From Hyphomicrobiaceae bacterium UBA7697 (GTDB lineage Bacteria > Pseudomonadota > Alphaproteobacteria > Rhizobiales > Methyloligellaceae): 64,000 nucleotides of DNA. The notes beneath the pieces were generated by a model. That model ran no database searches and was not told the origin of the DNA. It saw nothing but the letters and a program-made list of their open reading frames with translations. This document shows, piece after piece, positions 51,229-60,104 of the stretch (its first letter is position 1; the number at the start of each line of letters is the position of its first letter). The DNA is taken from NCBI GenBank assembly GCA_002482645.1, contig DLGJ01000007.1:1-64000 (forward strand), written 5' to 3'. A program made the translations under genes and the position numbers.

Positions 51229-54194
51229 CGCTTTGCCTTGACACCCAGGGCACTGTTAAAGCCGCCCTCTACTTCATCCAGAAGCTTCCGCACATAGAAG
51301 ACATTCTGATAGGGCAGCGTCTTGCGCAGCGCCCTTGTATCGCTGGCGCTCCACTCCCCCGCGAACGCAGAGCCGACAGCCGACACACCCTCGGTCGCAA
51401 GATCGAACGTAGGGCCTAAAAGCGCCCCCACAGCCGTCCGCGACTGATAGCGAGAAGCCATCTCACCCGTGATCGCAGACAGGCCCACACGACCGCGTGT
51501 GACCTTCTCGGCAATGTTGTTCACTTCGGAGAACACGGACAGAAGGCCGGAACGGTCCACAGCCTCGACACCCCATTTCGCGGTATCCCACTTACTTGTG
51601 TCGATCCCAAGCATACTGGCTTTGACGTGCGCCGTTAGCGCGCCAAGCCCGATCATCCCAACCATGCCGGTGATGAAGGCCGCGTCCTTCTGTTGAAGGC
51701 CGGCCATCAAAACACGCTGCGTCGTGGACAACTGAAAGCTCTTGAATTGTCCTAAAACGCGGCCAAGCGGCGTCGATATCCACAACGGCAATTCGAGCCC
51801 CGGCGTGACAACCGTCCTGTCCGTCTCGCGAATGATTGCAGCCCTGAAAGCCTCGACCGCCTTCCGGTCGGCCCAGTCCTCCGTGTTGGGAAGATAGAGG
51901 CCATCTTTGACCGTGCCGCCATTGCCGTTGAATTCACCCCAGATGCGTTTGGCTAGAGCCTCGTCAATGCCGTCCGCCGCAAGGTTCTTGATTTGCTTCG
52001 CGCTGGCTTTCCCTCGGGACACCGCCTCGGCAGCACGCAGCACCTGATTCATGGTCATGGTGCCCACGACTTGCTTTATGGCTGCATTCCATGGGGCCAT
52101 CAAAGACACGAGACCAAACCTGGATGTCGCGCTTTCTAGGCCGCGCTCAAGCTTGCTGCCCCTCTGCCAATCATCGAATAAATCCGCAATGGATCTGGCG
52201 CGCGTATCAAGCACCATGTCCAGCGCCGCCCCCGCCCGCTTCACTTCCATTCCCGCCAAGCGTGCCGTGCCGAAGTTGCGAACAAGCGGAATCCACCCGT
52301 CACGAAATGTGCTGGTCAATCCGTGCGTCATCACCGGACGCCACAAATCAGGAATAGCCGAGACGGTCATCCCACCCAGCAAGCGAAGGTAGTTGAGTTG
52401 CTGGGCGATCTTTCCGGCCCTGTAGGGTAAGCCCTCGATATTGTCGGGCAGCGCGTATGTGTGCCGGATCCTGTCACGCAGAGCCTCGATGTCCCGCACC
52501 GCATCTGAATACTGCGATTGAAGGGACTCACGTTCTGTCCGCGTCGTGGCGTTTCCTATGGCCGCGTCGAATTCGTCACGCAGCTTGGCAAGGGGTTCCT
52601 CTAGGCGAACGTCACCAAACTTCTGCGCAAGCTCCACGTCCGCCGACATCGTTCGTGTGTAGAGCTGCGAGACAATCTCCACGTCGCGTTCCAGGAAGTC
52701 TTCGATCTTCTCGTCCGGGATATTCAACACACGGGCCTTGAGCGGTCCGCGCTCGCCCTGAACCATGTCGAGACCGGGGATGCGAAACGGCGAGTTGCCC
52801 GTAATGGTGTCGATCGTGTCGTCTACCAGGGCGCGGATTTCAGCATCGGGCATATCCGTGCCGCCACTCCGATTCTTGAAGTGGTCGAATAGGATTGTCG
52901 AGAAGCGGTCGCGCTCCGCAATGATCCTGTCGCGCCTATAGACGCGCATGATGTAGCTGTCGGCCCCAACGGCCTTCACGTTCTCGTCCAGAACCTTCGC
53001 GCGAATAGCTGCGTTCTTGAGCGGATCGAACACCTTGGCGCGGTAAGCCTTGGCGGTCTCGGCAACCTCGGCAATCGGATGCGTATCGTTGCGGGCCATT
53101 GCCCGTCCGACTTCCTCGCGAAACTCTTTAGCTGTCAGCTTGCCGCCGGTGTTCCCGCTCCAGCGTGCCCACTCCGAACCGATGCGCGCCCTCTGGCGTC
53201 CGCCCGTTTTGGAAGCACCGAACCAGTAACGGGAATAGGCGTCATCCTGCGTGGTGATCGCATCGGCTAGACCGCCCTGCCACATCTTCACCCGGTTCTC
53301 GACCGTGCCGCCAAGAGAAGTCGGAACACCCATCCGGTTTTCTTTTAAGGAGAGACCGGCATCGGCAATGTCGCGCACCGTGTTTCGTGCGGCGCTGAAT
53401 TGCGATGTCTGCAACCGCGTGACCGGGCTCATAAAGCCCGTCACCTTATCCATGCCCGCCGTGCCCTCCAGCTCGGCAGGACCGCGCACCCCTACCGCCG
53501 CCGCACCGGCTGACCGCTCCACAGGGATAAAGTCGGGGTTTTCCGCAAGGCTCGCCCGCACACCATCGAGCTTGGCAGTCAGGGCTGAAACCTCTGCCTT
53601 GCCCAACGTACTCAGAGCACCCCCTAGGAGCCCTCCTAGAAGTGTGCCAGTGCCGATAGCGATTGCCGACTCTGTGCCGGTCCTCAATTCTTGCGTGGCC
53701 TGTAGGCCCGCTTCCTGGACGGCTACGGCCCCACCAACGGCAGCGGCGGAAGTCGCGGCCGACTTCGCCACCTGCATTCCGCGCGCACCCTTCACGGCCG
53801 GGCCAAGCGGCAACAGGACAGTGGGATCCAACACACCGGCAGCAACGCCCGCAGCAATCCCGAAACCCCCCGATCCGGCCAAGGTCTCGCGGTCGCGCTT
53901 CTCGCGATCGATGCGCCCCATGATAAAGCGGGTCTCATCCGCGTTGCGCGACCCAACGAAGCTGTCTAGGTGATCGCGCTCATAGTGCGTGTCGCGGATC
54001 AAATCGAGCGGGTCGTGCTCCGGGTCTTCCTTGAACGCGGGCCGATAGCCGTCAATGGCAGAGGCGATCAGGTTCTCTTGCCTGAACGCAGCCCCTACCG
54101 TGTCTAACATGCCAGGGCCATCCGCTTCCGTGGGGGGCTGATACCCCATAGGCGGACGCGCACCCGGCAATTCTCTTTCAGTGATGATCGGCAT
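51225..54194 (-). CDS. Podophage internal-virion/DNA-ejection-like protein
   Basis: A 989-residue protein and the last gene of the minus-strand cassette. The N-terminal third has Gly/Ala-rich hydrophobic stretches (GFGIAAGVAAGVLDPTVLLPLG; SAAAVGGAVAVQEAG; GTGTLLGGLLGGALSTL), which could cross a membrane. The C-terminal third has PLWISTPLGRVLGQFKSFQLSTTQRVLMAGLQQ, a pattern seen in the large internal core protein of podophages. Such proteins form the channel that carries DNA into the cell. It overlaps the 564-residue gene by one base. The likely role is by family resemblance only; a lytic or enzymatic domain is not evident. Confidence 0.6.
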   Translation of the reverse strand: MPIITERELPGARPPMGYQPPTEADGPGMLDTVGAAFRQENLIASAIDGYRPAFKEDPEHDPLDLIRDTHYERDHLDSFVGSRNADETRFIMGRIDREKRDRETLAGSGGFGIAAGVAAGVLDPTVLLPLGPAVKGARGMQVAKSAATSAAAVGGAVAVQEAGLQATQELRTGTESAIAIGTGTLLGGLLGGALSTLGKAEVSALTAKLDGVRASLAENPDFIPVERSAGAAAVGVRGPAELEGTAGMDKVTGFMSPVTRLQTSQFSAARNTVRDIADAGLSLKENRMGVPTSLGGTVENRVKMWQGGLADAITTQDDAYSRYWFGASKTGGRQRARIGSEWARWSGNTGGKLTAKEFREEVGRAMARNDTHPIAEVAETAKAYRAKVFDPLKNAAIRAKVLDENVKAVGADSYIMRVYRRDRIIAERDRFSTILFDHFKNRSGGTDMPDAEIRALVDDTIDTITGNSPFRIPGLDMVQGERGPLKARVLNIPDEKIEDFLERDVEIVSQLYTRTMSADVELAQKFGDVRLEEPLAKLRDEFDAAIGNATTRTERESLQSQYSDAVRDIEALRDRIRHTYALPDNIEGLPYRAGKIAQQLNYLRLLGGMTVSAIPDLWRPVMTHGLTSTFRDGWIPLVRNFGTARLAGMEVKRAGAALDMVLDTRARSIADLFDDWQRGSKLERGLESATSRFGLVSLMAPWNAAIKQVVGTMTMNQVLRAAEAVSRGKASAKQIKNLAADGIDEALAKRIWGEFNGNGGTVKDGLYLPNTEDWADRKAVEAFRAAIIRETDRTVVTPGLELPLWISTPLGRVLGQFKSFQLSTTQRVLMAGLQQKDAAFITGMVGMIGLGALTAHVKASMLGIDTSKWDTAKWGVEAVDRSGLLSVFSEVNNIAEKVTRGRVGLSAITGEMASRYQSRTAVGALLGPTFDLATEGVSAVGSAFAGEWSASDTRALRKTLPYQNVFYVRKLLDEVEGGFNSALGVKAKR

Positions 54195-55888
54195 TAGAGC
54201 GCGGGGACAACCCCCTCCCCAACTTTCAAGTCCTCACGGCGTTGCTGATGCTTCGCCTCGAACTCCACACGCCTTTTTTGCGCATAGGGCGATGCGTCGA
54301 AAGTGAAGCGGACGGGCAACGTGGAGAACACGCCGTTCTCGTCTTTCACGACAACGCTATAAGTGGGGCGCTGCTTCCTGGCGATCTCCGATTGCGTCCG
54401 CGCATCGCCAACAAGCGAGAAACCGTCCGTGCCTTGCAGATACGGCGCAAGCTCCGCCGTTGCCTGTTCGGCCATCCAATCGTGCGTGCCGTTGATGGTC
54501 GGGAAATACTTCTCCGGCGGATAGCGCATCAAGCGGCGCTCACCGCCAACTTCCGTTTGCCCCCAAGCGCGATCCAGAAGCGCGAGGGCGCTTTTCTCCG
54601 CTGCCGAGGAATCACCAGTGGCCGCATACTCGTCTGTATAGAGCTGGTTGAACTCTGCCCTTAGCTGTGCGTTCGCGAGCGGATCAAATGGCGCATCCGG
54701 CCCCGCCACGAAAATCGACGGGTCGAAGTGGTCAAGGATTGTCTCGTCAGATACATCGGCAGCAAGCTTCGCGCCGTCCTTCGCTAGTTTCTTCCGGGCC
54801 TCAGCCATAGACGGATCATCCGACAGGGCAAATCCTGCAACAATATCCTCCGGGCTTCGGTACGCGCTTTGCTCACGATAGCGTGCAAGTTTCTTCGTCA
54901 GACTCTCTTTGATGTCGCGGGCGAACGCGGTCGGGTTTAGCCGCTCCATCTGGTCCAGGGTTTCCAGCGCGGGAATGACACGCTTGGGGTCGTTGGACCT
55001 AAGCATCCCCTCAAGGGTTCCTTCCACGCTTCCGGGAATCATGCCCGTTTGGTCGATCAAAGGGGCTAAGTCGCGCTCAAAGAATTCCGGGTCGCCATTG
55101 TAAAGGGCCTTCACGCCATCGCGTGACTCAATCAAAGCATCAATGCGTTTTCTGTCATCGGTATCCGTTGGATCCCACACCTTCGCGCCGTCCGCAAAGG
55201 CCGCGTGCGCATCGGCAAACGTCCCCGCCTTCGTGTATTCCTCTAGCGCGGCGTTCGCGCGGCGAATGTCGCCATACTCCCTAAGCCAGCCGTCGTTTCG
55301 TGCGTTCTGGATATCAGCGGCCCCGGCCTTGCCGTCCATGATGTCCACGAGTAGGCCATTCAACTGGCCTTCCTTCACGACGTGGGCTCGCAGATTGGCG
55401 CGCTTCACCGGATCGAGCCGGGATAGCGGTCCTTCTTTATCGTCCAATTCAATGGCGAGATGATCGACGTTCGTGGCCTTAAGAATGTCGGCAAACTTGC
55501 CTGCGGTGCCCGCGACATACTTGTCGGCAACATTAAGCGATTCCATTTCACTGAACACACCGGAGTTATGTGCGGCCACAGTCGCGGCTTCTAGGTCTGT
55601 CCACGCCTCCATTCGCTCCGTGACATCTATATCCTCGGACAGGAAGATTTTCTGGTATGCATCAAGCGATTCCAGAACAGACGCCTTGCGCGCGTCCTTT
55701 TCTTTTGCCGCCTGTTTGACCGTAAGCCGATTGCGCAGTCGCTCACGCGAAACCTTAAACTGGATCGCGGCGCGCTCGCGCATCGTCTCATCACCAATCA
55801 GAGATAGGGCAGCGGCGTCGATTGCATTCGCGCGCGAGTCAAAGTCTTGAGCGCCCTGTTGAGCCTGGCCTGGGAATTTGACGTCCAT
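54194..55888 (-). CDS. Internal-virion-like protein (564 residues)
   Basis: A largely alpha-helical, highly charged protein with many Ala/Arg/Glu-rich stretches (ERAAIQFKVSRERLRNRLTVKQAAKEKDARKASVLESLDAYQKIFLSEDIDVTERMEAWTDLEAATVAAHNSG). It lies between a small Pro/Gln-rich protein and a very large hydrophobic protein, the arrangement and sizes of the gp14-gp15-gp16 ejection set of T7-like phages. No membrane segment. I do not recognise an enzymatic motif. The stop and the start of the next gene share a base. Confidence 0.55.
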   Translation of the reverse strand: MDVKFPGQAQQGAQDFDSRANAIDAAALSLIGDETMRERAAIQFKVSRERLRNRLTVKQAAKEKDARKASVLESLDAYQKIFLSEDIDVTERMEAWTDLEAATVAAHNSGVFSEMESLNVADKYVAGTAGKFADILKATNVDHLAIELDDKEGPLSRLDPVKRANLRAHVVKEGQLNGLLVDIMDGKAGAADIQNARNDGWLREYGDIRRANAALEEYTKAGTFADAHAAFADGAKVWDPTDTDDRKRIDALIESRDGVKALYNGDPEFFERDLAPLIDQTGMIPGSVEGTLEGMLRSNDPKRVIPALETLDQMERLNPTAFARDIKESLTKKLARYREQSAYRSPEDIVAGFALSDDPSMAEARKKLAKDGAKLAADVSDETILDHFDPSIFVAGPDAPFDPLANAQLRAEFNQLYTDEYAATGDSSAAEKSALALLDRAWGQTEVGGERRLMRYPPEKYFPTINGTHDWMAEQATAELAPYLQGTDGFSLVGDARTQSEIARKQRPTYSVVVKDENGVFSTLPVRFTFDASPYAQKRRVEFEAKHQQRREDLKVGEGVVPAL

Positions 55889-56314
55889 CTAAATATCCCC
55901 GAGCGTTTCACGCTCTAAATCAAGATAGGCAAGATCGTGCATCGCCTTCGCCCGGATCATGTCCGTGGTGTTTTGTTCGCGCACCTTTGCGTCGGCAATA
56001 GCCTCGATTTCCTTGAACACATCCGCCACATCATTGAATGCACCCGCCGTCGCCTGACCTTGTGCGTAGTTGCTAGCCGCGACAAACTTAGATGTGCGAA
56101 CGATGTCTGCGGCCACGTCTCCTACGCCGGGCATGTCTGCAACGCGCTGTGCAGGGAGTTGCGGCGCTTGAATCATGGCACTCGGAAGCTGAATATTGGG
56201 CGTAGCCGGACTAAGTTGCGGCCCCTGCGGTATGGATGCACGAATATGTGCTATGCCGCCCGGTCTCGCTTGGGGCAACCGCCCTAGACTGTCTCGTGTC
56301 GGAAGCTTTGCCAT
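55889..56314 (-). CDS. Small internal-virion-like protein (141 residues)
   Basis: The first 55 residues are proline- and glutamine-rich (LPQARPGGIAHIRASIPQGPQLSPATPNIQLPS), the rest an amphipathic helix region (FNDVADVFKEIEAIADAKVREQNTTDMIRAKAMHDLAYLDLERE). It is 0-1 bp from its neighbours on both sides. Size and position fit the smallest ejection protein of a podophage, but resemblance is weak and I would not assign a function on sequence alone. Confidence 0.5.
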   Translation of the reverse strand: MAKLPTRDSLGRLPQARPGGIAHIRASIPQGPQLSPATPNIQLPSAMIQAPQLPAQRVADMPGVGDVAADIVRTSKFVAASNYAQGQATAGAFNDVADVFKEIEAIADAKVREQNTTDMIRAKAMHDLAYLDLERETLGDI

Positions 56315-56803
56315 CTATTTGATCTCTCCATCAAGGTAGGCTTCCACCACGTCCTGTTCGCCTTCGCTTAGACCGTCGTACCAGCCCTTAAGAGTTGCCC
56401 TTTCTTGCGCGGATAGCATTTCCCGTATTGCACGCCCCGTGGAAGCGCCGCGCCCCTTTGCGTGGTCTATGCGCATCATGTCGTAGATGACCGTTTGAAT
56501 GCCTTGCGGAAGCGCATCGAAACCGGACACAAAACTTTCGGGGTCGGGGACGGCTGACAGAACTGCGGACGCCGCACGTGTCGCTGCCTCAAGGTTTCTC
56601 TCGTAACCGCCTTCGTTCTCCCAGGTCTCGATTAGCTTGGGATCAAGCCCCGACGGGCCAGGAGTATGGCTAACCTCCTGGCCCTCGGTCCAATGCGACT
56701 CAATTTCAGTTACAAGAGCCGCACCCTCTTCTGGCGTCAGAACAGCGCCGCCCCCGTCGGACGTAAGCACGGTCTGTCCTTCACCTTCGCCCTCAATGCC
56801 CAT
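56315..56803 (-). CDS. Hypothetical acidic protein of the element (162 residues)
   Basis: A strongly acidic protein with a Gly/Glu-rich start (MGIEGEGEGQTVLTSDGGGAVLTPEEGAALVTEI) and a helical C-terminal half ending DGLSEGEQDVVEAYLDGEIK. Overlaps the next upstream gene by a base. The acidic character suggests interaction with a basic or DNA-bound partner, but no family is recognised. It is co-transcribed with the ejection-like genes. Confidence 0.65.
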   Translation of the reverse strand: MGIEGEGEGQTVLTSDGGGAVLTPEEGAALVTEIESHWTEGQEVSHTPGPSGLDPKLIETWENEGGYERNLEAATRAASAVLSAVPDPESFVSGFDALPQGIQTVIYDMMRIDHAKGRGASTGRAIREMLSAQERATLKGWYDGLSEGEQDVVEAYLDGEIK

Positions 56804-57306
56804 TACGCTGCCTTTGAATAGAGGTTCGTCATGATAAAGTGACGCGCCGCCTCGGGGTTCTGATGAGTTTGCGCACCCATCAAGACATCATCCGATTTGC
56901 GATAGACCCCGTAGCCGCTACCCATCCAAGCGACCTTGTACATCTCGTCCTCAAACAGAATGACCTCTCTGGTGGGCATGTCAGTCTTTCGGATACCGGC
57001 AAAGATGACTTTCGTTCGGTCTGCGAAACTCACCGTGGCGTCCACGAACCAAGACTCGTCAAAGGACGTAGCCCGAACCACGTCCCACTTCTGAAGTGCC
57101 GTGTTGCGATTACTCTGGATGTTGTGCCACGCATCGGGAGCGTCGTTCAGGTCCTGAAGCGTGAAACCTTCCGGCAGGCGCACAAACGCCTCGCGGTAAA
57201 CCAATGAGGTCTGGTTATTCCACTTCAAAGCAGACTGCGGAATGCGCGGTGTTTCCCGCTTTTCCTCGACCGCCTTCGTCTTTTCCTTCTCAGCTATTGC
57301 CGCCAT
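56803..57306 (-). CDS. Hypothetical protein of the element (167 residues)
   Basis: A Lys/Glu-rich N-terminus (MAAIAEKEKTKAVEEKRETPRIPQ) is followed by a mixed alpha/beta region with aromatic residues (FVRLPEGFTLQDLNDAPDAWHNIQ; VVRATSFDESWFVDATVSFADRTKVIF; MYKVAWMGSGYGVYRKSDDVLMG). It looks like a folded structural or assembly protein from a phage. I recognise no domain. It overlaps both neighbours by one base. Confidence 0.65.
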   Translation of the reverse strand: MAAIAEKEKTKAVEEKRETPRIPQSALKWNNQTSLVYREAFVRLPEGFTLQDLNDAPDAWHNIQSNRNTALQKWDVVRATSFDESWFVDATVSFADRTKVIFAGIRKTDMPTREVILFEDEMYKVAWMGSGYGVYRKSDDVLMGAQTHQNPEAARHFIMTNLYSKAA

Positions 57307-57530
57307 TAGATAATCCTCCCAAGCCGCTCAACGAGCGAGCCATGACGTTGCGCCAAACTATCCGCCACCACATTGGCCGGTGGATTGGTGAGCAATGTTG
57401 CCTTCATCGAACTCGCGCGCGCCCTGTCACCCGTCCACCAACCAGAAGGGTTCGACGCCTTCGATGCCTCAAGAGCCGAAACCTTGGTCTCAAGGTTCGT
57501 CAGCTCAGCGTCAGTCCAATTTTTGCTCAT
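57306..57530 (-). CDS. Hypothetical protein of the element (74 residues)
   Basis: Short protein beginning MSKNWTDAELTNLETKVSALEASKA, with a predicted coiled-coil start and a tail SLAQRHGSLVERLGRII. Overlaps its neighbours (57306 and 57511-57530), typical of a compact phage cassette. No recognised function. Confidence 0.6.
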   Translation of the reverse strand: MSKNWTDAELTNLETKVSALEASKASNPSGWWTGDRARASSMKATLLTNPPANVVADSLAQRHGSLVERLGRII

Positions 57531-57768
57531 TAGTCGTCTTCCTCGTTAGGTTCTGTACGCGCTCAATGCAGTCTGCGTATCTGTTGCCATTACCTTCCCG
57601 TATGGCGTGGCTCGCTAGGTCTAAACTCATCTCGCAAACCAGCCGGTCGGGTTCGGAAAGATCAGCACACTGAACCGCCTCGCGCGCCGCCTTTACCCAG
57701 TGCGCCTGCCAGTTGACGATGCCGCACCAGATAGGGCCTCCCGCTATCGTGTCGCGCGCGTCAGTCAT
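57511..57768 (-). CDS. Hypothetical protein of the element (85 residues)
   Basis: A small protein with five cysteines over 85 residues (IWCGIVNWQ; VQCADLSEPDRLVCEMSLDL; YADCIERVQNL), some of which could bind a metal or form disulfides. Its stop region overlaps the next gene and its start overlaps the end of the 235-residue gene by four bases. No family is recognised. Confidence 0.6.
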   Translation of the reverse strand: MTDARDTIAGGPIWCGIVNWQAHWVKAAREAVQCADLSEPDRLVCEMSLDLASHAIREGNGNRYADCIERVQNLTRKTTNEQKLD

Positions 57769-58472
57769 CGGCGCCTCCTGCGGATCACACGAGGGCGTGC
57801 AGGGGCCATAGACAGCCGTTGATCCTTGGGGGTGGTCAGGCCCTGCGCGAAATGTTCAGCGCGCTCACGGACTTCCTCGTGGCCGTACAGGGAATCGTCA
57901 GGAGCATGGATAGACCACCGCCCGTCCGCCTCTTCGCGGATCCACGCGCCAGTGCTCAGGGTGTACGTGAATGGTTCGGGGTCGGGCTCGGGTTCCGGCT
58001 CAATGGTGATGACTTCCGGCTCTGGCTCGGCAGGCTTGGGGGTGAGCATCAAGCCCTGTTCGCTCGCTGCAAGCATGATGGCGCGGGCAAGGTCGCGCAT
58101 CTCTGCCTTGGATGCGTCGTTCATGGACTTGGCAGGGCGTCCATGGGTGCGGGCCGTCACCGCGTCCAGGTTCCGCGAACACGTGTTGACGAGGGTTGCT
58201 AGGCTCGCACGGTCTATCTTGCCGTCTTCCTGCAGCGCACGGACGTGCATGTCCTCGATTACGGAAGACATGAACACAGTCTGGTCGATCCGCATAAGGT
58301 CGGCTTGGGTAAGGTTCTCTTCCCCAGCGTCCGCGATAAGCTTTCGACGCAGCTCATCCGCCCGCTTCCGTGCGCGTGTCCTGGCGTCCAACTCATCGAA
58401 CGTCCGAAGGCGCAGCTTTCCCCCGCCTTTCGGCTTGCTTTCAGCCTCTATCCCCGCAGTATCTGCGGCCAT
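57765..58472 (-). CDS. Hypothetical protein, first gene of the late-type cassette (235 residues)
   Basis: The N-terminal half is a helical, basic region (LRLRTFDELDARTRARKRADELRRKLIADAGEENLTQADLMRIDQTVFMSSV) followed by GKIDRASLATLVNTCSRNLDAVTARTHG. Then comes a Pro/Glu spacer built of EPEPE units (about residues 155-172) and a basic tail RPRVIRRRRR. Start ATG 58472 is chosen because it follows a good promoter by about 30 bp and a GGGGGG run; the frame continues to 58664. The layout of an HTH-like front with a charged tail suggests DNA binding, but no known family is recognised. Confidence 0.65.
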   Translation of the reverse strand: MAADTAGIEAESKPKGGGKLRLRTFDELDARTRARKRADELRRKLIADAGEENLTQADLMRIDQTVFMSSVIEDMHVRALQEDGKIDRASLATLVNTCSRNLDAVTARTHGRPAKSMNDASKAEMRDLARAIMLAASEQGLMLTPKPAEPEPEVITIEPEPEPDPEPFTYTLSTGAWIREEADGRWSIHAPDDSLYGHEEVRERAEHFAQGLTTPKDQRLSMAPARPRVIRRRRR

Positions 58473-58489
58473 TTTTCGCCCCCCAAACC

Positions 58490-58535
58490 ATGGGTTATTC
58501 AATGGGTAGGTAAACCCGAACCCATCGAAAGTCAA
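58490..58535 (-). promoter_or_regulatory. Promoter and candidate operator of the minus-strand cassette
   Basis: On the minus strand TTGACT (58530-58535) and TACCTA (58507-58512) are separated by 17 bp. The hexamer ATGGGT occurs three times around it: 58490-58495, 58502-58507 and, inverted, 58520-58525. The last two form an inverted repeat that spans the -10 box. This is well placed for a repressor or activator. Confidence 0.55.
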
Positions 58536-58665
58536 TGATTTGTGTGGTTTTTCAAACCTTATCGGCGGAGATAGTCTCCGCTTTGGGCTGGCAAAAGGAC
58601 GCAAATCCGCCGTTTGTCTGGACCCGAAAAAATGTTTCGCTGCTGTTTTTCTCTGAGCACCCATT

Positions 58666-59817
58666 TCAGCCCACTTTCGCTAACGACTGAGTGACGGGTG
58701 TTACGGATGTGACGCTGTTCTCGGGTAATGGAGGGAGATACCGGAGCCATGCGTCGTGTAGGTCGCATCTCCTATATCCCTTAGCTGTGTCCTTACCGTC
58801 TCTGACTGTGTGGGGCTTTACACCGTACTGTTTGAGTAGGTTTGAGAGACCGCGTGCGTCTATTGGCTTTCCCCTTAAATCTCCCCACGGGGCTTCTGGT
58901 ATGTTCTGTAGGGCTATCAGTATGTGTTGTGTGGTTCTCTGGTCCTCGTCCCCAAAGACCTCTCTTAAGTCTCCTAAGAGACGTACACCCAGGCTTACGT
59001 CCCCTTGTTCCCGCAACTCCGTAACAAGCGTCACAGCCGACACACGGGCAAGGGTTGGCCAGCCGCCACCGGCAGCATCGGCAACCGTGATTAGCGGCTC
59101 CCAGACATCTGCGTCCCGATCCACAATTTCAGGCGGTAGTTCTGGAAACGAATTCACAATCTCCGTGACGTCGGCTGCTGTCTCTTCTGCCCACCGGGCC
59201 AACTTCCAGCACAGCGTTTCACCTTGCTTGGCGTGGAGGCGTCTGCGGAACGATTCAATCTCTTCGTTCGGTGCTCGCTTTCGCATCCGGACGATGACCG
59301 ACCTAGTTAGGATTGTGTCGGGCAGATTGCCAAGACCAGCCATAGCCACGGCGCAATAGGCAGGGAAGTCTATAGTCTCGATCGTCTTACCACGCACGAT
59401 GCAGCGACCGCTGGTTGCCCCCCTGCGGTGCCCAGCGTTCAACAACCCACGCAGGTCTTCGTTCTCTTTTGCCTTCGGCCCGAACACCGTGTCGATTTCA
59501 TCGAACAGGATTGTTGGCAATCCTTCCTCATCCGAAATCTTCCTGAATAGGTAGGCCGGAGTTGCGTTCACCGAAAGCACGGGACGCGGGACAAGAAGCT
59601 CAGTGACCTCTAAGGCGCGACTCTTCCCCGACGCTGGCTCTGGCGACAAGAAGGCAAGCCTCGGCGTTTCCGACCAAGCATCCATGAAGTGGGCGTGCGC
59701 GATCCATAGCGTGTGTGCGATGTGCGCCTCTGGCGATGGATAGCTGACGAACCGTTCTAGAAACGAGTGAACGTCGGTTAGAAGCGTGTCGCCGTTGATA
59801 TTGATTGGTTCGATCAA
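58666..59817 (-). CDS. DUF3631 ATPase of the element
   Basis: A 383-residue P-loop protein. Walker A is EPASGKSR (about residue 62) and Walker B is ILFDEID (about 100), followed by GATSGRCI and a C-terminal DUF3631 region with GLSNLLKQYGVKPHTVRDG-KGYRRCDLHDAW, the end pattern typical of that family. DUF3631 proteins occur in phages and integrative elements as part of replication helicase-primase proteins; here no primase motif precedes the ATPase, so it is a stand-alone form. Its start overlaps the 94-residue gene by four bases. Confidence 0.85.
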   Translation of the reverse strand: MIEPININGDTLLTDVHSFLERFVSYPSPEAHIAHTLWIAHAHFMDAWSETPRLAFLSPEPASGKSRALEVTELLVPRPVLSVNATPAYLFRKISDEEGLPTILFDEIDTVFGPKAKENEDLRGLLNAGHRRGATSGRCIVRGKTIETIDFPAYCAVAMAGLGNLPDTILTRSVIVRMRKRAPNEEIESFRRRLHAKQGETLCWKLARWAEETAADVTEIVNSFPELPPEIVDRDADVWEPLITVADAAGGGWPTLARVSAVTLVTELREQGDVSLGVRLLGDLREVFGDEDQRTTQHILIALQNIPEAPWGDLRGKPIDARGLSNLLKQYGVKPHTVRDGKDTAKGYRRCDLHDAWLRYLPPLPENSVTSVTPVTQSLAKVG

Positions 59818-60098
59818 TCCGCGCCTCCCCAGAATGCCTCGGCGACCTTGCCGAGTTTGGAGAAGTTATCGCGGTAGATAATCAAGCCCATCGTTAAGCG
59901 ATGCTGAGCGAGCCATCGGCGCGCCAGGATGCGCTCAATTTCCGTAGACGCTTCGATCGCTGCGTCTACGTCCTCGATCACTTGATAATCGCGGTGCTTG
60001 GTGCTATCTCCAGAATTGTTCGGCCCTTGACATCGAACAGAATTCCGAAGCCGCCCGGGACCAGCATCCTGGGCGGTTTTCGTATGATGTGCGGTCAT
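59814..60098 (-). CDS. Hypothetical protein of the element (94 residues)
   Basis: A small basic protein; the C-terminal half is helical and hydrophobic in pattern (ASTEIERILARRWLAQHRLTMGLIIYRDNFSKLGKVAEAFWGG). Coupled to the DUF3631 ATPase by a four-base overlap, which suggests a linked role, perhaps in replication or regulation. No recognised family. Confidence 0.6.
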   Translation of the reverse strand: MTAHHTKTAQDAGPGRLRNSVRCQGPNNSGDSTKHRDYQVIEDVDAAIEASTEIERILARRWLAQHRLTMGLIIYRDNFSKLGKVAEAFWGGAD

Positions 60099-60104
60099 GC
60101 TGGG

